A stretch of DNA of 22,323 nucleotides from a virus: IMG/VR virus record IMGVR_UViG_3300028920_000287, positions 1 to 22,323 of that record; one strand, given 5' to 3'. This document shows positions 7,577 through 15,935 of the stretch, one piece after another. Position numbers and translations under genes: made by a program. The notes under the pieces were generated by a model. That model did not search any database and was not told the origin of the DNA. It saw only the letters and a program-made list of their open reading frames with translations. Numbering within the stretch: the first letter of the stretch is position 1; every line of letters begins with the position of its first letter.

Positions 7577-9111
7577 TATGTTATTGCATATTTGTAAGTC
7601 CAAACACCAGATAATCTCTTTTCAAATCTTAAGTTTTCGCTGGCATCTACAAAGAATCTCCAACTTCCATCTACATTAGGATAACCAAGATATTGGTATT
7701 CTGGCACTATAAAGTCGTCTGGTGTAACTCCATAAGCTTCATCAACCTGTATTGTTGCCCTTGCCTCCCATTTAGCTATAGAAGCATCATATTGTAGCAC
7801 ATCCCAGTTGCTCGGGTATCCTGGATGCCCAACACTAACATCAATTAAATTATCTAAATATATGTTCCATTGTCCTGCTGCAAGCGTGCCCTCTATAGTT
7901 GCATTTCCAGCAACATATAAATCCTCATAAATATCTAAATCACCATCTATAGTAGCATCATATTGCACATAAAGGTTTGTTATATTCGGGTCTATTATAC
8001 TTCCATCCACATATAAATCCCCATCTATAGAAGCATCCCCTTTAAAATCTACATTATCCCAAAAATATGCAACGTCTTTAGCTTGGAATATTCCATCAAC
8101 ATTTAAGTTTCCATCAATATCTGCACTCCCGGTATGGTAAAGGAATCCACCCCCTAATATAGATACATCTCCACTCTTTATCATTAATCCTTCCCAAACC
8201 TGTAATCCCCCGCTTTGTATATCAACAAAATCCAAAAATTCTGTTGTTCCAACAACTCTTAAGTTTCCAAGGAAATATCCACTTCCATCAACATTTAAGT
8301 TTTTATCTACATTAACATCCCCTTCTACGAAAAGGCTACCATCCACTATAGTTAAATCCCCTTCGAAGTCTACAGATGCAAGGGTAACAACTCCTGGTGC
8401 CCATTTTGTTCCATTCCATTTTAGCACATCTGCTGGTGCCGGGGTGCTTGCATCAACATCTGCCAAATCACTCAAGCTTGCATCTCTTTGCGTCCATAAG
8501 GAAGCATCCGAATTCCATCTTAAGAATTGCCCCTCATTCGGGTTATTAACCGAAGCATCGTTAAGGTCGTTAAGGGATATATCTGTATAAGTCCAATAAT
8601 CGCCATTCCAATAGAGGAATTCTCCTGCTGCAATATCACCAACAGATACATCGTTAATATCTTCTAATTTCTCTACCCCAAAAGATGCATCTGCATACGA
8701 AATCTCTCCAGTTGCTGTATCAAAGAATAGCACTTTATTAGTGGAAGTATCTGCTAAAATTCCTGGCAAGAAAAGGGAAGCATCTAAATAAACATCACCT
8801 GTTATCGAAGCATCTCCACCAATAGAAGTAGCACCGGCAATCTTAACCTCGTCCCAAAAATATACAAGGTCGTTAAAAATAGCTATATCCGAAAAGGTCT
8901 TAACTCCCAAAACAGTTTGTGCCATCTCGGGATAAACATACATTAAATAACCAGATACATCACCAGCCCAAATCTCTGTTTTAGAATAGTAATTATTGCT
9001 GTTAATTGTTCCACCCCCGCCATAATAAACTCCGCCAACATAGTTAGTTCCGGTGCCACCCTGCACTCCTGTATCAACAAATTGTTTTAGTATGGAAATA
9101 TCAATGGCCAT
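7576..9111 (-). CDS. Tail fibre protein with beta-repeat region
   Basis: A 511-residue protein. Many short repeats have the form GDLYVDGSII, IDGDLDIYEDLYVAGNATIE or VEGDVNVDKNLNVDGSGYF, which suggests an elongated beta-structured (perhaps beta-helical) fibre. Between them are modules such as LSDLADVDASTPAPADVLKW and NGTKWAPG, a unit common in phage tail fibres. D-[AVT]-S occurs about 15 times. The C terminus (LRFEKRLSGVWTYKYAIT) looks like a closing strand. The gene is joined by TAATG to the tail hub gene upstream and to the LamG-like gene downstream, so the three should be made together. It is likely to be a fibre attached directly to the hub. Confidence 0.7.
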   Translation of the reverse strand: MAIDISILKQFVDTGVQGGTGTNYVGGVYYGGGGTINSNNYYSKTEIWAGDVSGYLMYVYPEMAQTVLGVKTFSDIAIFNDLVYFWDEVKIAGATSIGGDASITGDVYLDASLFLPGILADTSTNKVLFFDTATGEISYADASFGVEKLEDINDVSVGDIAAGEFLYWNGDYWTYTDISLNDLNDASVNNPNEGQFLRWNSDASLWTQRDASLSDLADVDASTPAPADVLKWNGTKWAPGVVTLASVDFEGDLTIVDGSLFVEGDVNVDKNLNVDGSGYFLGNLRVVGTTEFLDFVDIQSGGLQVWEGLMIKSGDVSILGGGFLYHTGSADIDGNLNVDGIFQAKDVAYFWDNVDFKGDASIDGDLYVDGSIIDPNITNLYVQYDATIDGDLDIYEDLYVAGNATIEGTLAAGQWNIYLDNLIDVSVGHPGYPSNWDVLQYDASIAKWEARATIQVDEAYGVTPDDFIVPEYQYLGYPNVDGSWRFFVDASENLRFEKRLSGVWTYKYAIT

Positions 9112-11066
9112 TATTCGTAGTTTATATTAGTTAATTCTGTATTATACTCATTCCACGTGCATCTGTATTCGTCCTTTAACACATTGTAATCATATGCTGT
9201 TAACACGAATTGTTTGTATCCTTGCGAAGAATCATAATAAAGGCTGAAAGGCCTAATCGGGGTTTCGCTACGTATAGTTCCTGTTATCTTCTGTCTTGTA
9301 TTTGCGTATAGCTGCGCCTTGTTAGATATAAGCATATCTGTTAAGGGGTATGCTGTAATTCCATCCTCCGTCCAAAAATTACTCCTTGCACTATATTCGG
9401 AATTAAAGAATATTCCATTTGCATAATTAAGGCTCTCTATATCGTAAATTGTGCATTCTATTTCCTTCTTGTTAATAAAGGCGTTATTTAACGTCCCTGT
9501 AATTAAATTGTTTTGGAAATCCCCTGTAGCTGCAATCTGGTAATCACCTTGGTATTCTCCAAGCAAAGGTGTATCTGGTGTATCTCCTGCATCTGCATAA
9601 TACCCAACCATCATACCAAATATGAAAGTCTTGTCTCCTGAAAGCCCAACGCTCGGGTCGGAAAGGTCTATATCGATAGTGGTTTCCAAAGGAATAGTTC
9701 CTTTAAAATCACTACCAGATACATTATGGGTATTTATAGCATCTTCAATATATGGCTCGCTACCTCGATACCAACGGCTATTATCATCATCATACATTAT
9801 ATACATAGTCCCATAAGTTCCTGTATAGTCTTTAAGATAATAGCGGATATAGAAATCGTAATCTGCTTCATTTTGTGTTCCCCCTGTAACAACAGGAAGC
9901 CATCTTAACGATATCTTAAGTGCTGTTCCAGCGCTCGGGTCGATAGTCATTTTAAACTTTGTAGCACATCCGGTAGAAGAATCTGATGGCGAATATCCAC
10001 CAGCTCTTAACCAAGCATTTTTAAAGGTCTTGTAAGGTCCAATATAAGGGAAGCTTGCACTTCCAGCTGTATGGTAATAAACCCATTCTTTAGTATAAGT
10101 CGGATACCAATATCTCGGGTTTGGTTGTGTTGTAAAGGTAGCGTTATCGGGCTCAAAAGGGTTTGTTAAATTGCTGAAAGGTATCCCCTCTAATTTAACC
10201 TCTATCTTGTTAAGTCCTGGAATAAATCCAATAGTTGGTGCATCTTCCAAGAAGCATAAGCTCTTTATGTTTATGCTCGAATCTAATATGGATACATCCT
10301 CCCCAGTAGTCCCATAATCATAAGAAGTATCTGGCTGGTATTCTATAAATTCCTTAACGGGCTCTTCCCAAATATCATCATACCTTTCCACATACCAAGC
10401 CCCATCATACCAATAGATGTAATTATCAAAGGGTATTAATATCTTCTCTATAATATCTAATCCACCATCTCTTTCAATATTGTTTTGCCAAAAGTTTTCT
10501 GTGCTAATACCACATCTGTTAAAAGCCTTTCCATACCCAAATCCATAAGAAAGGCTATCTTCATAAAGCCCCATATTAACTCTAATCGGGTCTTCCTTTC
10601 CAGTTAACTTTAACGTTTCATTAAGGATATCAATTATACTCCTTCGGTCTATCGTATCAACAATAGTTGGATGTATATCTCTTAATTTGCTCAAATAGTT
10701 AGAAGCTGTTACTTTAAGGGGTGCATTATGCCTGTATTTCTCGTTAGCCGTTGCTGTATTAATAAAGCCAGTAAAAAGGTTTATGGAATTATCTGTATCA
10801 TAAATTCTAACCTGGAATTGTCTTTCCTCGTTGCTAACCAAATCAAGCAAATCATAGAAATCATCTCTATCATTAAGAATTTGTAAGGTGGAATTTAACT
10901 TTACAATCGGGTCATTCCAATCTGTAAAATCATATTTAATTTGCATTCCCTCTGGTAACAAAGTAATCCTCGTGCTCGGGTCTGTTCCATCAAGCTCATC
11001 AATAAAAAGCATTCCTTGTGTATATTTGCTATACCACGGCGTGTAATATTTAATATTGTATCCCAT
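9111..11066 (-). CDS. Tail hub/baseplate protein (Dit/Tal-like position)
   Basis: A 651-residue protein encoded directly after the tape measure, coupled to it by TAATG. In siphoviruses this position holds the distal tail (Dit) and tail-associated lysin/hub (Tal) proteins. The N-terminal part (GYNIKYYTPWYSKYTQGMLF, then IKYDFTDWNDPIVKLNSTLQ and FQVRIYDTDNSINLFTGFIN at about residues 83-102) looks like a Dit- or hub-type ring domain. Around residue 210-240 is DNYIYWYDGAWYVERYDDIW, a pattern I associate with hub proteins of Bacteroidota phages. Hub repeats are followed by a C-terminal domain with ITGTIRSETPIRPFSLYYDS. I see no clear peptidase or lysozyme motif. No separate Dit gene is present, so this protein may combine both jobs. 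Confidence 0.65.
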   Translation of the reverse strand: MGYNIKYYTPWYSKYTQGMLFIDELDGTDPSTRITLLPEGMQIKYDFTDWNDPIVKLNSTLQILNDRDDFYDLLDLVSNEERQFQVRIYDTDNSINLFTGFINTATANEKYRHNAPLKVTASNYLSKLRDIHPTIVDTIDRRSIIDILNETLKLTGKEDPIRVNMGLYEDSLSYGFGYGKAFNRCGISTENFWQNNIERDGGLDIIEKILIPFDNYIYWYDGAWYVERYDDIWEEPVKEFIEYQPDTSYDYGTTGEDVSILDSSINIKSLCFLEDAPTIGFIPGLNKIEVKLEGIPFSNLTNPFEPDNATFTTQPNPRYWYPTYTKEWVYYHTAGSASFPYIGPYKTFKNAWLRAGGYSPSDSSTGCATKFKMTIDPSAGTALKISLRWLPVVTGGTQNEADYDFYIRYYLKDYTGTYGTMYIMYDDDNSRWYRGSEPYIEDAINTHNVSGSDFKGTIPLETTIDIDLSDPSVGLSGDKTFIFGMMVGYYADAGDTPDTPLLGEYQGDYQIAATGDFQNNLITGTLNNAFINKKEIECTIYDIESLNYANGIFFNSEYSARSNFWTEDGITAYPLTDMLISNKAQLYANTRQKITGTIRSETPIRPFSLYYDSSQGYKQFVLTAYDYNVLKDEYRCTWNEYNTELTNINYE

Positions 11067-13447
11067 TAGAAAGAATTATTTACGATATCTTGGTTTGTTA
11101 ATACTCCAACAAGTTCTGTTCCTTCAATACGGAAGATAACCTCTCCACCAACAAATCCTTTTTTACCAAGAATACCTTCAAGTTTGTTAAGTGGTGCAAT
11201 AACTTCCGGGTTGCTACGTGCCCCTGGATATTCCCCAACCGTAGCTAAAGTCTCTCCATAAGCAATACCACCTTTTGCTAAAGGCGTGGATGCAATAGCT
11301 GCCACCTGTGCTGCTCCCAAGGCTGCTGTAATTCCAGCCAATACAAAACCAAGTGGTGGTGTAACAGTTAAGGCTTTGGATACACCTAAAGCGGTGTTTA
11401 TTAGTGCCTGCACAATAGCTAAAGCCTTTTCCTTCTTCGCATATTTTTTCTCAATTTCTTCACGCTTTTTAGCATTATCTCCAGCGGCTTCTAATTCCTT
11501 GTTTTTCTGTGCTTCGAATATATTGGATACAGCTTCTGTTAACATCATAGCTGCATCTGCAACCTGTTGTGTTATTTCTTGCCTTCTTTGTTCTGCTGAT
11601 TGCTGTATTTCTGTTAACTTCTCTTGGTATTCTGCAAAAGATATTTCCCCCTTCTTAAGTTGTTCTTTCCAATATTCGGGGTTAAACATATCTTCCTGCA
11701 TCTTCTCAAATTGCTTGGTAGAAATCTGGATATCTTTGTCTGTAATCTCTATTGGTTGTATTTTAGGAAATTCTATTTCTACATCTGCAAAGGCACTTTC
11801 CATTTCCTTCATAGTCTCATCAATCCAAGCATCAACATCGAATTCCTCTATTTCTGGCTTAAATACAATCGGCTCTTCATCATCTCCAAGGCTTTTAATT
11901 ATCTCCAGTTTATTCTCTAATTCGTTAATCTTCTTTTGTGTCTCAACTAATCCAGCGTTATTTTTCTTAAAATCTAATACCTCTGCCTTCTCCTTAAGTC
12001 TTGCAATTTCTTGTTGTAAACCTTTTATAGTAGTTAAGCTATAGATAACTTCACCATCCCCATCATCTCCGCCGTCTCCACCGCCTCCGCCTTCATTTCC
12101 AGTAGCTCCACCACCATCTTGGATAGCTTTGTTAATACCTAATAGTTGCTTTAGGGTCTCTGCTCTTAATTTAACAAGTTTATCTTCTTCTGTTTGTATT
12201 CCTTCTAAAGCATTTTGGAAGTTCTCTGCCCTTTCTGCAACTCTTGCCATATTATTGTAAGCTGCTTTAGTGCTACCGTTATATTTTAGTTGTTCTTCAT
12301 TTGCCTTCTTGTATGTTGCTATAAGTTCTTCTAAAGGCATAGCATCGATGGAATCATCATATAAGGAAGTCCAAGTCTTTAAGGCATTTTTCATATTCTC
12401 GATATCCTTAACCTGCTGCTTCCATATTTTGTCTCTTTCTTTATTAACTTTCGTTAATTCCTTCTCATATCTTAAAGCTACAATCCTCTCTGCATAAGCT
12501 TCATTAACTTTGCCTAATTGCGTAAGTAATTCCTCGTTGGATGTTACTTCTGTATCAATATTTGCGAAGTATTCCGGGTATGCTGCTCGTAGTTTTTCTA
12601 AAGCTATTCTCCTTTGGTCCGTCCCTTCTTTTAAACCTGTAACAGCAATAACAGCTGTTTGCACGGCTTTTTGCTCTCTTAATAAAGCTCCTTCTGTTTC
12701 CCCAATATTGTTAACTAAAGTTGTTCCAGCGGATATAAAAGGCATAAGCCCTTTCAATACTAATTGCCCGAATTTAACTTTAGCTTGTTCTGCGGAAGCC
12801 TGTAGTTGTTGCATTTTCTGTGCATCTGTTAAGATAACTTCACCCATCTTGCCAAGCTCTCTTTCTGTAATTGCACCAACGGCACTCATAAAGTCTCCAG
12901 TCTTCTCTATTTCATTTCTTAAATCAACCGCTGAAATACCAAGGTTATCAAGAATCAAAACACTTTTACGTCCCAAACCGGTAACAAAACTCTCAGCCAG
13001 ATAGTCCACGCTTTCCCCTGTTTGTGCTGCTCGTTTAGTTGCAAATTCCAAGCCCCTTGCTAATACATCCATTGGAATACCGAAGTTATCTGCTTTAATA
13101 GCTTTCTTCATAAGTTCAAGCTCTGTTACAGTTCCTCTTGTAGCTTGCTTAAGAGATAGCATATTAGCATCCGCATTTCCTAATCGGTTAAAGGCTTGTT
13201 CTACACCAGCAACTTCCGAAGCTAATTTAGCCGCTTCTTTACCAAATCGTATAATCTCCCTGGCTGCAAAAGCTGCTGCAATCGCACCACCAACCTTCTT
13301 AAAACCCCCGCTTAACTTTTTATTAAAATTCTGCTGGTTTTTAGCGAAGTTAGATATATTTTTATTGGCATCATTTAATCCCTTCTTAAGGTCTGCTGTG
13401 TTAGCTAATAACCTAAGGGATAAATCTGTCATTACTTTTCCGGCCAT
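11066..13447 (-). CDS. Tail tape measure protein
   Basis: A 793-residue protein that sets tail length and is ejected ahead of the DNA. The N terminus (SLRLLANTADLKKGLNDANK) and the alpha-helical, Ala/Lys/Glu-rich body are typical. Residues about 443-463 are a Gly/Asp linker (GGGGGDGGDDGDGE) between two helical parts; the second has long coiled-coil stretches (EMESAFADVEIEFPK, QQSAEQRRQEITQQVADAAM). Near residues 676-719 is a hydrophobic segment (IVQALINTALGVSKAL, GFVLAGITAALGAAQ) usual for tape measures, and the C terminus contains GEYPGARSNPEVIAPLNKLE, also usual. At about 1.5 Å per residue the tail would be roughly 120 nm long (rule of thumb). The gene follows the chaperone genes and a terminator. 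It starts at ATG 13447 with no Shine-Dalgarno sequence. Confidence 0.9.
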   Translation of the reverse strand: MAGKVMTDLSLRLLANTADLKKGLNDANKNISNFAKNQQNFNKKLSGGFKKVGGAIAAAFAAREIIRFGKEAAKLASEVAGVEQAFNRLGNADANMLSLKQATRGTVTELELMKKAIKADNFGIPMDVLARGLEFATKRAAQTGESVDYLAESFVTGLGRKSVLILDNLGISAVDLRNEIEKTGDFMSAVGAITERELGKMGEVILTDAQKMQQLQASAEQAKVKFGQLVLKGLMPFISAGTTLVNNIGETEGALLREQKAVQTAVIAVTGLKEGTDQRRIALEKLRAAYPEYFANIDTEVTSNEELLTQLGKVNEAYAERIVALRYEKELTKVNKERDKIWKQQVKDIENMKNALKTWTSLYDDSIDAMPLEELIATYKKANEEQLKYNGSTKAAYNNMARVAERAENFQNALEGIQTEEDKLVKLRAETLKQLLGINKAIQDGGGATGNEGGGGGDGGDDGDGEVIYSLTTIKGLQQEIARLKEKAEVLDFKKNNAGLVETQKKINELENKLEIIKSLGDDEEPIVFKPEIEEFDVDAWIDETMKEMESAFADVEIEFPKIQPIEITDKDIQISTKQFEKMQEDMFNPEYWKEQLKKGEISFAEYQEKLTEIQQSAEQRRQEITQQVADAAMMLTEAVSNIFEAQKNKELEAAGDNAKKREEIEKKYAKKEKALAIVQALINTALGVSKALTVTPPLGFVLAGITAALGAAQVAAIASTPLAKGGIAYGETLATVGEYPGARSNPEVIAPLNKLEGILGKKGFVGGEVIFRIEGTELVGVLTNQDIVNNSF

Positions 13448-13468
13448 TGTATATCGTCTATTTTAATT

Positions 13469-13500
13469 AAAAAAAGGCATCCGCTTTTGCCGATGCCTTT
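13469..13500 (-). terminator. Terminator between chaperone and tape measure genes
   Basis: On the minus strand GGCATCGGC-AAAA-GCGGATGCC forms a stem with one G-G mismatch and is followed by seven T (13475-13469). The flanking AAA/TTT can extend the stem. The upstream arm overlaps the TAA of the T frame (13501-13499). It should reduce transcription into the tape measure gene. Confidence 0.82.
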
Positions 13501-13846
13501 AAAGTTCCAGTTCCGCCGCGGATGCCTTTTTAGTTGGTCCTTTCATTCGCTCGGCGTGCAATCTATCTTTTTCTGCCCAATCCTCTGATGTTAAGTTCTC
13601 CAATTTCTTTTGGTCTTCAATATCTTTCGGGTCTACTTTGTCCCAGCTGAAAGGCATATATTGTTTACAAAATTGCGTATAGTTCTTTTTGTATTTTTTA
13701 GCAACCTGTAAAGAAAAAGTAAAATATGTTTGCAATCTCATACTCTCGTATATGGTCTTGCTAAAGAAAAGTTGGTCTTCCGCCCAAAGGTTGTTAAGTA
13801 TCTGGAATTCTCGCAAAGTTAATCTAAGGAATTCCCTTTTCTTCAT
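13499..13846 (-). CDS. Tail assembly chaperone T region (made as G-T fusion)
   Basis: This frame from ATG 13846 has 115 codons, but the protein is probably not started there. Reading backwards, the same frame stays open to the slippery site at 13906, adding 20 codons (VEPVELDYERFRLISRHRWN). A -1 slip at AAAAAAG in the G gene enters exactly this frame, giving a fusion of about 270 residues (135 + 20 + 115). The sequence across the ATG, RHRWNMKKREFLRLTLREFQ, looks like one continuous domain of the type found in tail chaperone T proteins, so the Met is most likely internal. The C terminus is charged (TSEDWAEKDRLHAERMKGPT). In lambda the equivalent GT protein bridges tape measure and tail tube subunits during tail assembly. 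Confidence 0.8.
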   Translation of the reverse strand: MKKREFLRLTLREFQILNNLWAEDQLFFSKTIYESMRLQTYFTFSLQVAKKYKKNYTQFCKQYMPFSWDKVDPKDIEDQKKLENLTSEDWAEKDRLHAERMKGPTKKASAAELEL

Positions 13847-13852
13847 ATTCCA

Positions 13853-13912
13853 CCGGTGCCTGGATATAAGTCTAAACCTTTCATAATCCAGCTCAACCGG
13901 CTCTACTTTTTT
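13853..13912 (-). promoter_or_regulatory. -1 programmed ribosomal frameshift signal
   Basis: The end of the G gene reads GCA AAA AAA AAG TAG. The heptamer A AAA AAG (13912-13906) is in the correct frame for tandem -1 slippage and is the most efficient type known in bacteria. Five bases (TAGAG, including the G stop codon) separate it from a stem: CCGGT (13900-13896) pairs with ACCGG (13857-13853) and CTGGAT (13891-13886) with ATCCAG (13865-13860), with a small internal loop and a 20-base terminal loop. The spacing and the open -1 frame into T make this a convincing signal. Confidence 0.9.
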
Positions 13913-14310
13913 TTTGCTACTTCCTTTTGGTTTTCGTCTTCTATTATATCTTCTACCACCTTCTCGCTCATATCACTCATATCGTATAAAAAGGCTGGCA
14001 CAATCTTCAATAGATGCGTCCATTCTTTATCCAACATATAAGGATATTCCTTTTCCTTAATACCAAGTTTATTACCTGCTCTCAAGTAATTTAGAATCAC
14101 CCTAAATAGTGGTGGCCTGTGGTATTCAAATCCGGTCTTAATACCAAGCTTCAACATATCAAGCAAGTTATCTGCTTGCTTGGTAACGTTGCTCTCGGTG
14201 GCTAATAGTTTAACAAAGTCCTCTCCTGTTTCACGCTTGTATTGTATAAGCGTGCTCATAGAGATAACAAAAGGATACTTTCTTTTTGCTAATTTTACAT
14301 ATTCTACCAT
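13903..14310 (-). CDS. Tail assembly chaperone G
   Basis: A 135-residue protein encoded between the tail tube and tape measure genes, the usual place of the G/T chaperone pair. It starts MVEYVKLAKRKYPFVISMST and contains TLIQYKRETGEDFVKLLA, a helical pattern common to these proteins, then PPLFRVILNYLRAGNKLGIK. The C-terminal tail is acidic (EKVVEDIIEDENQKEVA) and ends in three lysines, coded by the slippery A-run, and TAG. Most ribosomes should stop here and make G alone; a minority should shift by -1 into the T frame. G and G-T together coat and keep soluble the tape measure protein during tail assembly. Identification rests on position, size and the frameshift element rather than on strong sequence motifs. 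Confidence 0.82.
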   Translation of the reverse strand: MVEYVKLAKRKYPFVISMSTLIQYKRETGEDFVKLLATESNVTKQADNLLDMLKLGIKTGFEYHRPPLFRVILNYLRAGNKLGIKEKEYPYMLDKEWTHLLKIVPAFLYDMSDMSEKVVEDIIEDENQKEVAKKK

Positions 14311-14322
14311 CGCAATTCGGTT

Positions 14323-14748
14323 TTAAGCGGTTGTTCCAATAGTAATATCTCCGTCGCCTGCAATCTCAAAGCTATAAGTAACCGCTGCTCCAACTCCTCC
14401 CTCTTGGCTTAAGCTGGAAAAATATCCTGCTCCGCTGTAGTAAGTTTGGCTGGATACATCTGGTGTAATAGCCCATCCGATAGAAGCATCACCGGAAGTA
14501 AGGTTTCTCATCATAGAAGAAAATCCGATATCTGTTCCTGGAATTTGGCTGTCTCTAAAAACTAATCCGCTACCAGATATTGTATAGGAATACAAGTCCG
14601 GCACGTTTTGTTTAGAATTTGTGGTGGAATTCATACAAGCAATTTCTATCATATCTTTAGTAACCGCCATAGAAAAATCCGTTGCACATCCAATTATGCT
14701 TCCATCAATGGTTATATCGATGCTCTTGCTGAAAAGTGGTGTTGCCAT
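14323..14748 (-). CDS. Major tail tube protein
   Basis: A 141-residue, beta-rich protein with the pattern of siphovirus major tail proteins: an N-terminal strand pair SIDITIDGSIIGCATDFSMA, then VTKDMIEIACMNSTTNSKQN, the loop region that in tube proteins mediates hexamer stacking, and a closing strand AAVTYSFEIAGDGDITIGTT. It lies between the tail terminator and the chaperones, the usual place. The protein polymerises around the tape measure to make the tube. It contains two D-[AV]-S motifs (GDASIG, PDVSSQ). It starts at ATG 14748 and is separated by 42 AT-rich bases from the previous gene. Confidence 0.82.
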   Translation of the reverse strand: MATPLFSKSIDITIDGSIIGCATDFSMAVTKDMIEIACMNSTTNSKQNVPDLYSYTISGSGLVFRDSQIPGTDIGFSSMMRNLTSGDASIGWAITPDVSSQTYYSGAGYFSSLSQEGGVGAAVTYSFEIAGDGDITIGTTA

Positions 14749-14790
14749 AATCTTTTAAGTTTATTTTTAGTATATTTTATTTATCCAACT

Positions 14791-15171
14791 TTAAATATTC
14801 ATAACGTCGAAATTAAGGGTATTCATATAGATGTTCTTTTCCTGGTCGAAAGTATGCCCATCTCCTGTAAAGTTAATATCCATAATAGTCCCATATTCCG
14901 TAAAGTTTAGATAATCTTTTATTAATTCTGAAATAGAAGTTAAATCCTCGGTGTTTTGTGTTATCAAAGTAACATTAAGGTCTTTTATCTCATAAAGTTT
15001 GCTCCCCTTCATACAATCAATTTGCTCCCTTCCATTGTAGTGGTAAACAATCCATTTTTTTGTAAGGTCGAAATTGTCTGGCAAATTCTCATAGTGGATA
15101 CCCCCATCAATTTCTGTATTAATAGAAGCGTCCCCAATCATAACCGCGTATAAATCTGTTGCAAAGCTCAT
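14791..15171 (-). CDS. Tail terminator/completion protein (DUF3168-like)
   Basis: A 126-residue protein of the right size and place for the tail terminator that caps the tube and meets the head connector. It begins MSFATDLYAVMIGDASINTE, with the short helical start typical of the DUF3168/gpU-like group, followed by KKWIVYHYNGREQIDCMKGS and strand KDLNVTLITQNTEDLTSISE, then helix and the final strands QEKNIYMNTLNFDV. It is coupled by TAATG to the HK97 gp10-like gene. The similarity is moderate by eye, so the family assignment leans partly on gene order. Confidence 0.68.
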   Translation of the reverse strand: MSFATDLYAVMIGDASINTEIDGGIHYENLPDNFDLTKKWIVYHYNGREQIDCMKGSKLYEIKDLNVTLITQNTEDLTSISELIKDYLNFTEYGTIMDINFTGDGHTFDQEKNIYMNTLNFDVMNI

Positions 15172-15599
15172 TATTTAAGTCTCTTAATTTTCTTCTCCAA
15201 GAATTTGTTTATCTCATTTCCATATTCCCTGCTTGTAAAGGATATCACATTATTTATTCGGGAATCAACAAAAGGCTCAATTCTATTCCTTGCCCTAATT
15301 CGGCCTCTCGGTCCTTTTCGCTCTTTTGTTCCTTTCTCTACAAATCTAACATAGTAAACCGAAGAAGTTGGTCCTGCAACAACCGCTGTTTTATTCGCTC
15401 TGTTTGCTGCTACCTTAATCTCCTTCTTTGTCTGGCTCGAATACGGTAAAGCTGCTCTAAGTGGTTTAAGCACCTCTTGTGTAGCCGCTTTTCGGTTAAA
15501 GCTTCTTAATACCTGGTCCCTAACTCTTTCGGGCAAGCCATTAAGAATTTCGGTGTATTCTTTTACACCCTCAAGCTTTATTCCGGTAACCTGTGCCAT
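15171..15599 (-). CDS. HK97 gp10-like head-tail joining protein
   Basis: A 142-residue basic protein with the features of the HK97 gp10 family: an N-terminal helix (GVKEYTEILNGLPERVRDQV), then LKPLRAALPYSSQTKKEIKV with the conserved proline-containing turn, a strand VYYVRFVEKGTKERKGPRGR, and a C-terminal helix of the form GNEINKFLEKKIKRLK. Members act at the head-tail joint or in tail completion. It is joined by TAATG at both ends to the head closure and tail terminator genes, so the four connector proteins should be made in similar amounts. Confidence 0.82.
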   Translation of the reverse strand: MAQVTGIKLEGVKEYTEILNGLPERVRDQVLRSFNRKAATQEVLKPLRAALPYSSQTKKEIKVAANRANKTAVVAGPTSSVYYVRFVEKGTKERKGPRGRIRARNRIEPFVDSRINNVISFTSREYGNEINKFLEKKIKRLK

Positions 15600-15934
15600 T
15601 AGTTAGCTGTTTCTGCCTCCCATACAACACATCTGGCTTTAATAAAAGCATTTCTATCAATAGTTTCAAGATGGTTAATCTCGTAGTATTGGCTATCATA
15701 AAGAATTCGGCATTTGTAATTAATACGCGAATCGTATCTCATCACAAATTCCACACGTGTATAGGGTAAAGTTCCCTCATCCCCATATTCGCTGTTTCCC
15801 GTTAATACTCTGAAATATGCTTTAGTCTCTTTCAAGGTAGCATATCCCTCGGTCGGTGTTCCAACGGTATTCGTTGTAGTAGTCTCCTTCTCTATAAGGA
15901 TGTTTTTATCCAGCTGGTTTGCGTTATATGGCAT
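15599..15934 (-). CDS. Head closure protein (phage head-tail adaptor)
   Basis: A 111-residue, beta-rich protein resembling the SPP1 gp16/head-tail adaptor family: N-terminal NQLDKNILIEKETTTTNTVG, then TKAYFRVLTGNSEYGDEGTL, RVEFVMRYDSRINYKCRILY and YEINHLETIDRNAFIKARC. In this family the small barrel closes the portal channel after packaging and docks the tail. It starts one base after the TAA of the connector gene and overlaps the next gene by TAATG. Confidence 0.78.
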   Translation of the reverse strand: MPYNANQLDKNILIEKETTTTNTVGTPTEGYATLKETKAYFRVLTGNSEYGDEGTLPYTRVEFVMRYDSRINYKCRILYDSQYYEINHLETIDRNAFIKARCVVWEAETAN

Positions 15935-15935
15935 C

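Noticed and set aside
7574-7603. TTG start nine codons upstream for the LamG-like gene
   Set aside because: The ATG at 7576 forms the TAATG overlap seen at several other junctions here, so it is preferred.
586-9111. D-x-S motif as the known Bacteroidota O-glycosylation site
   Set aside because: The established motif is D followed directly by S or T and then a small or aliphatic residue; most cases here are D-A-S or D-V-S, which do not fit.
948-9111. Diversity-generating retroelement acting on the adhesins
   Set aside because: No reverse transcriptase gene and no template/variable repeat pair is visible in the window.
11286-12044. Long plus-strand open frame (252 codons) opposite the tape measure gene
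   Set aside because: It is antisense to a clear tape measure protein, its peptide is Ser/Ile/Cys rich and has no domain pattern; it arises from the codon use of the minus-strand gene.
13903-13905. Recoded stop codon (TAG) between G and T
   Set aside because: T is in the -1 frame, not the same frame, and TAG ends other genes here; frameshifting explains the arrangement better.
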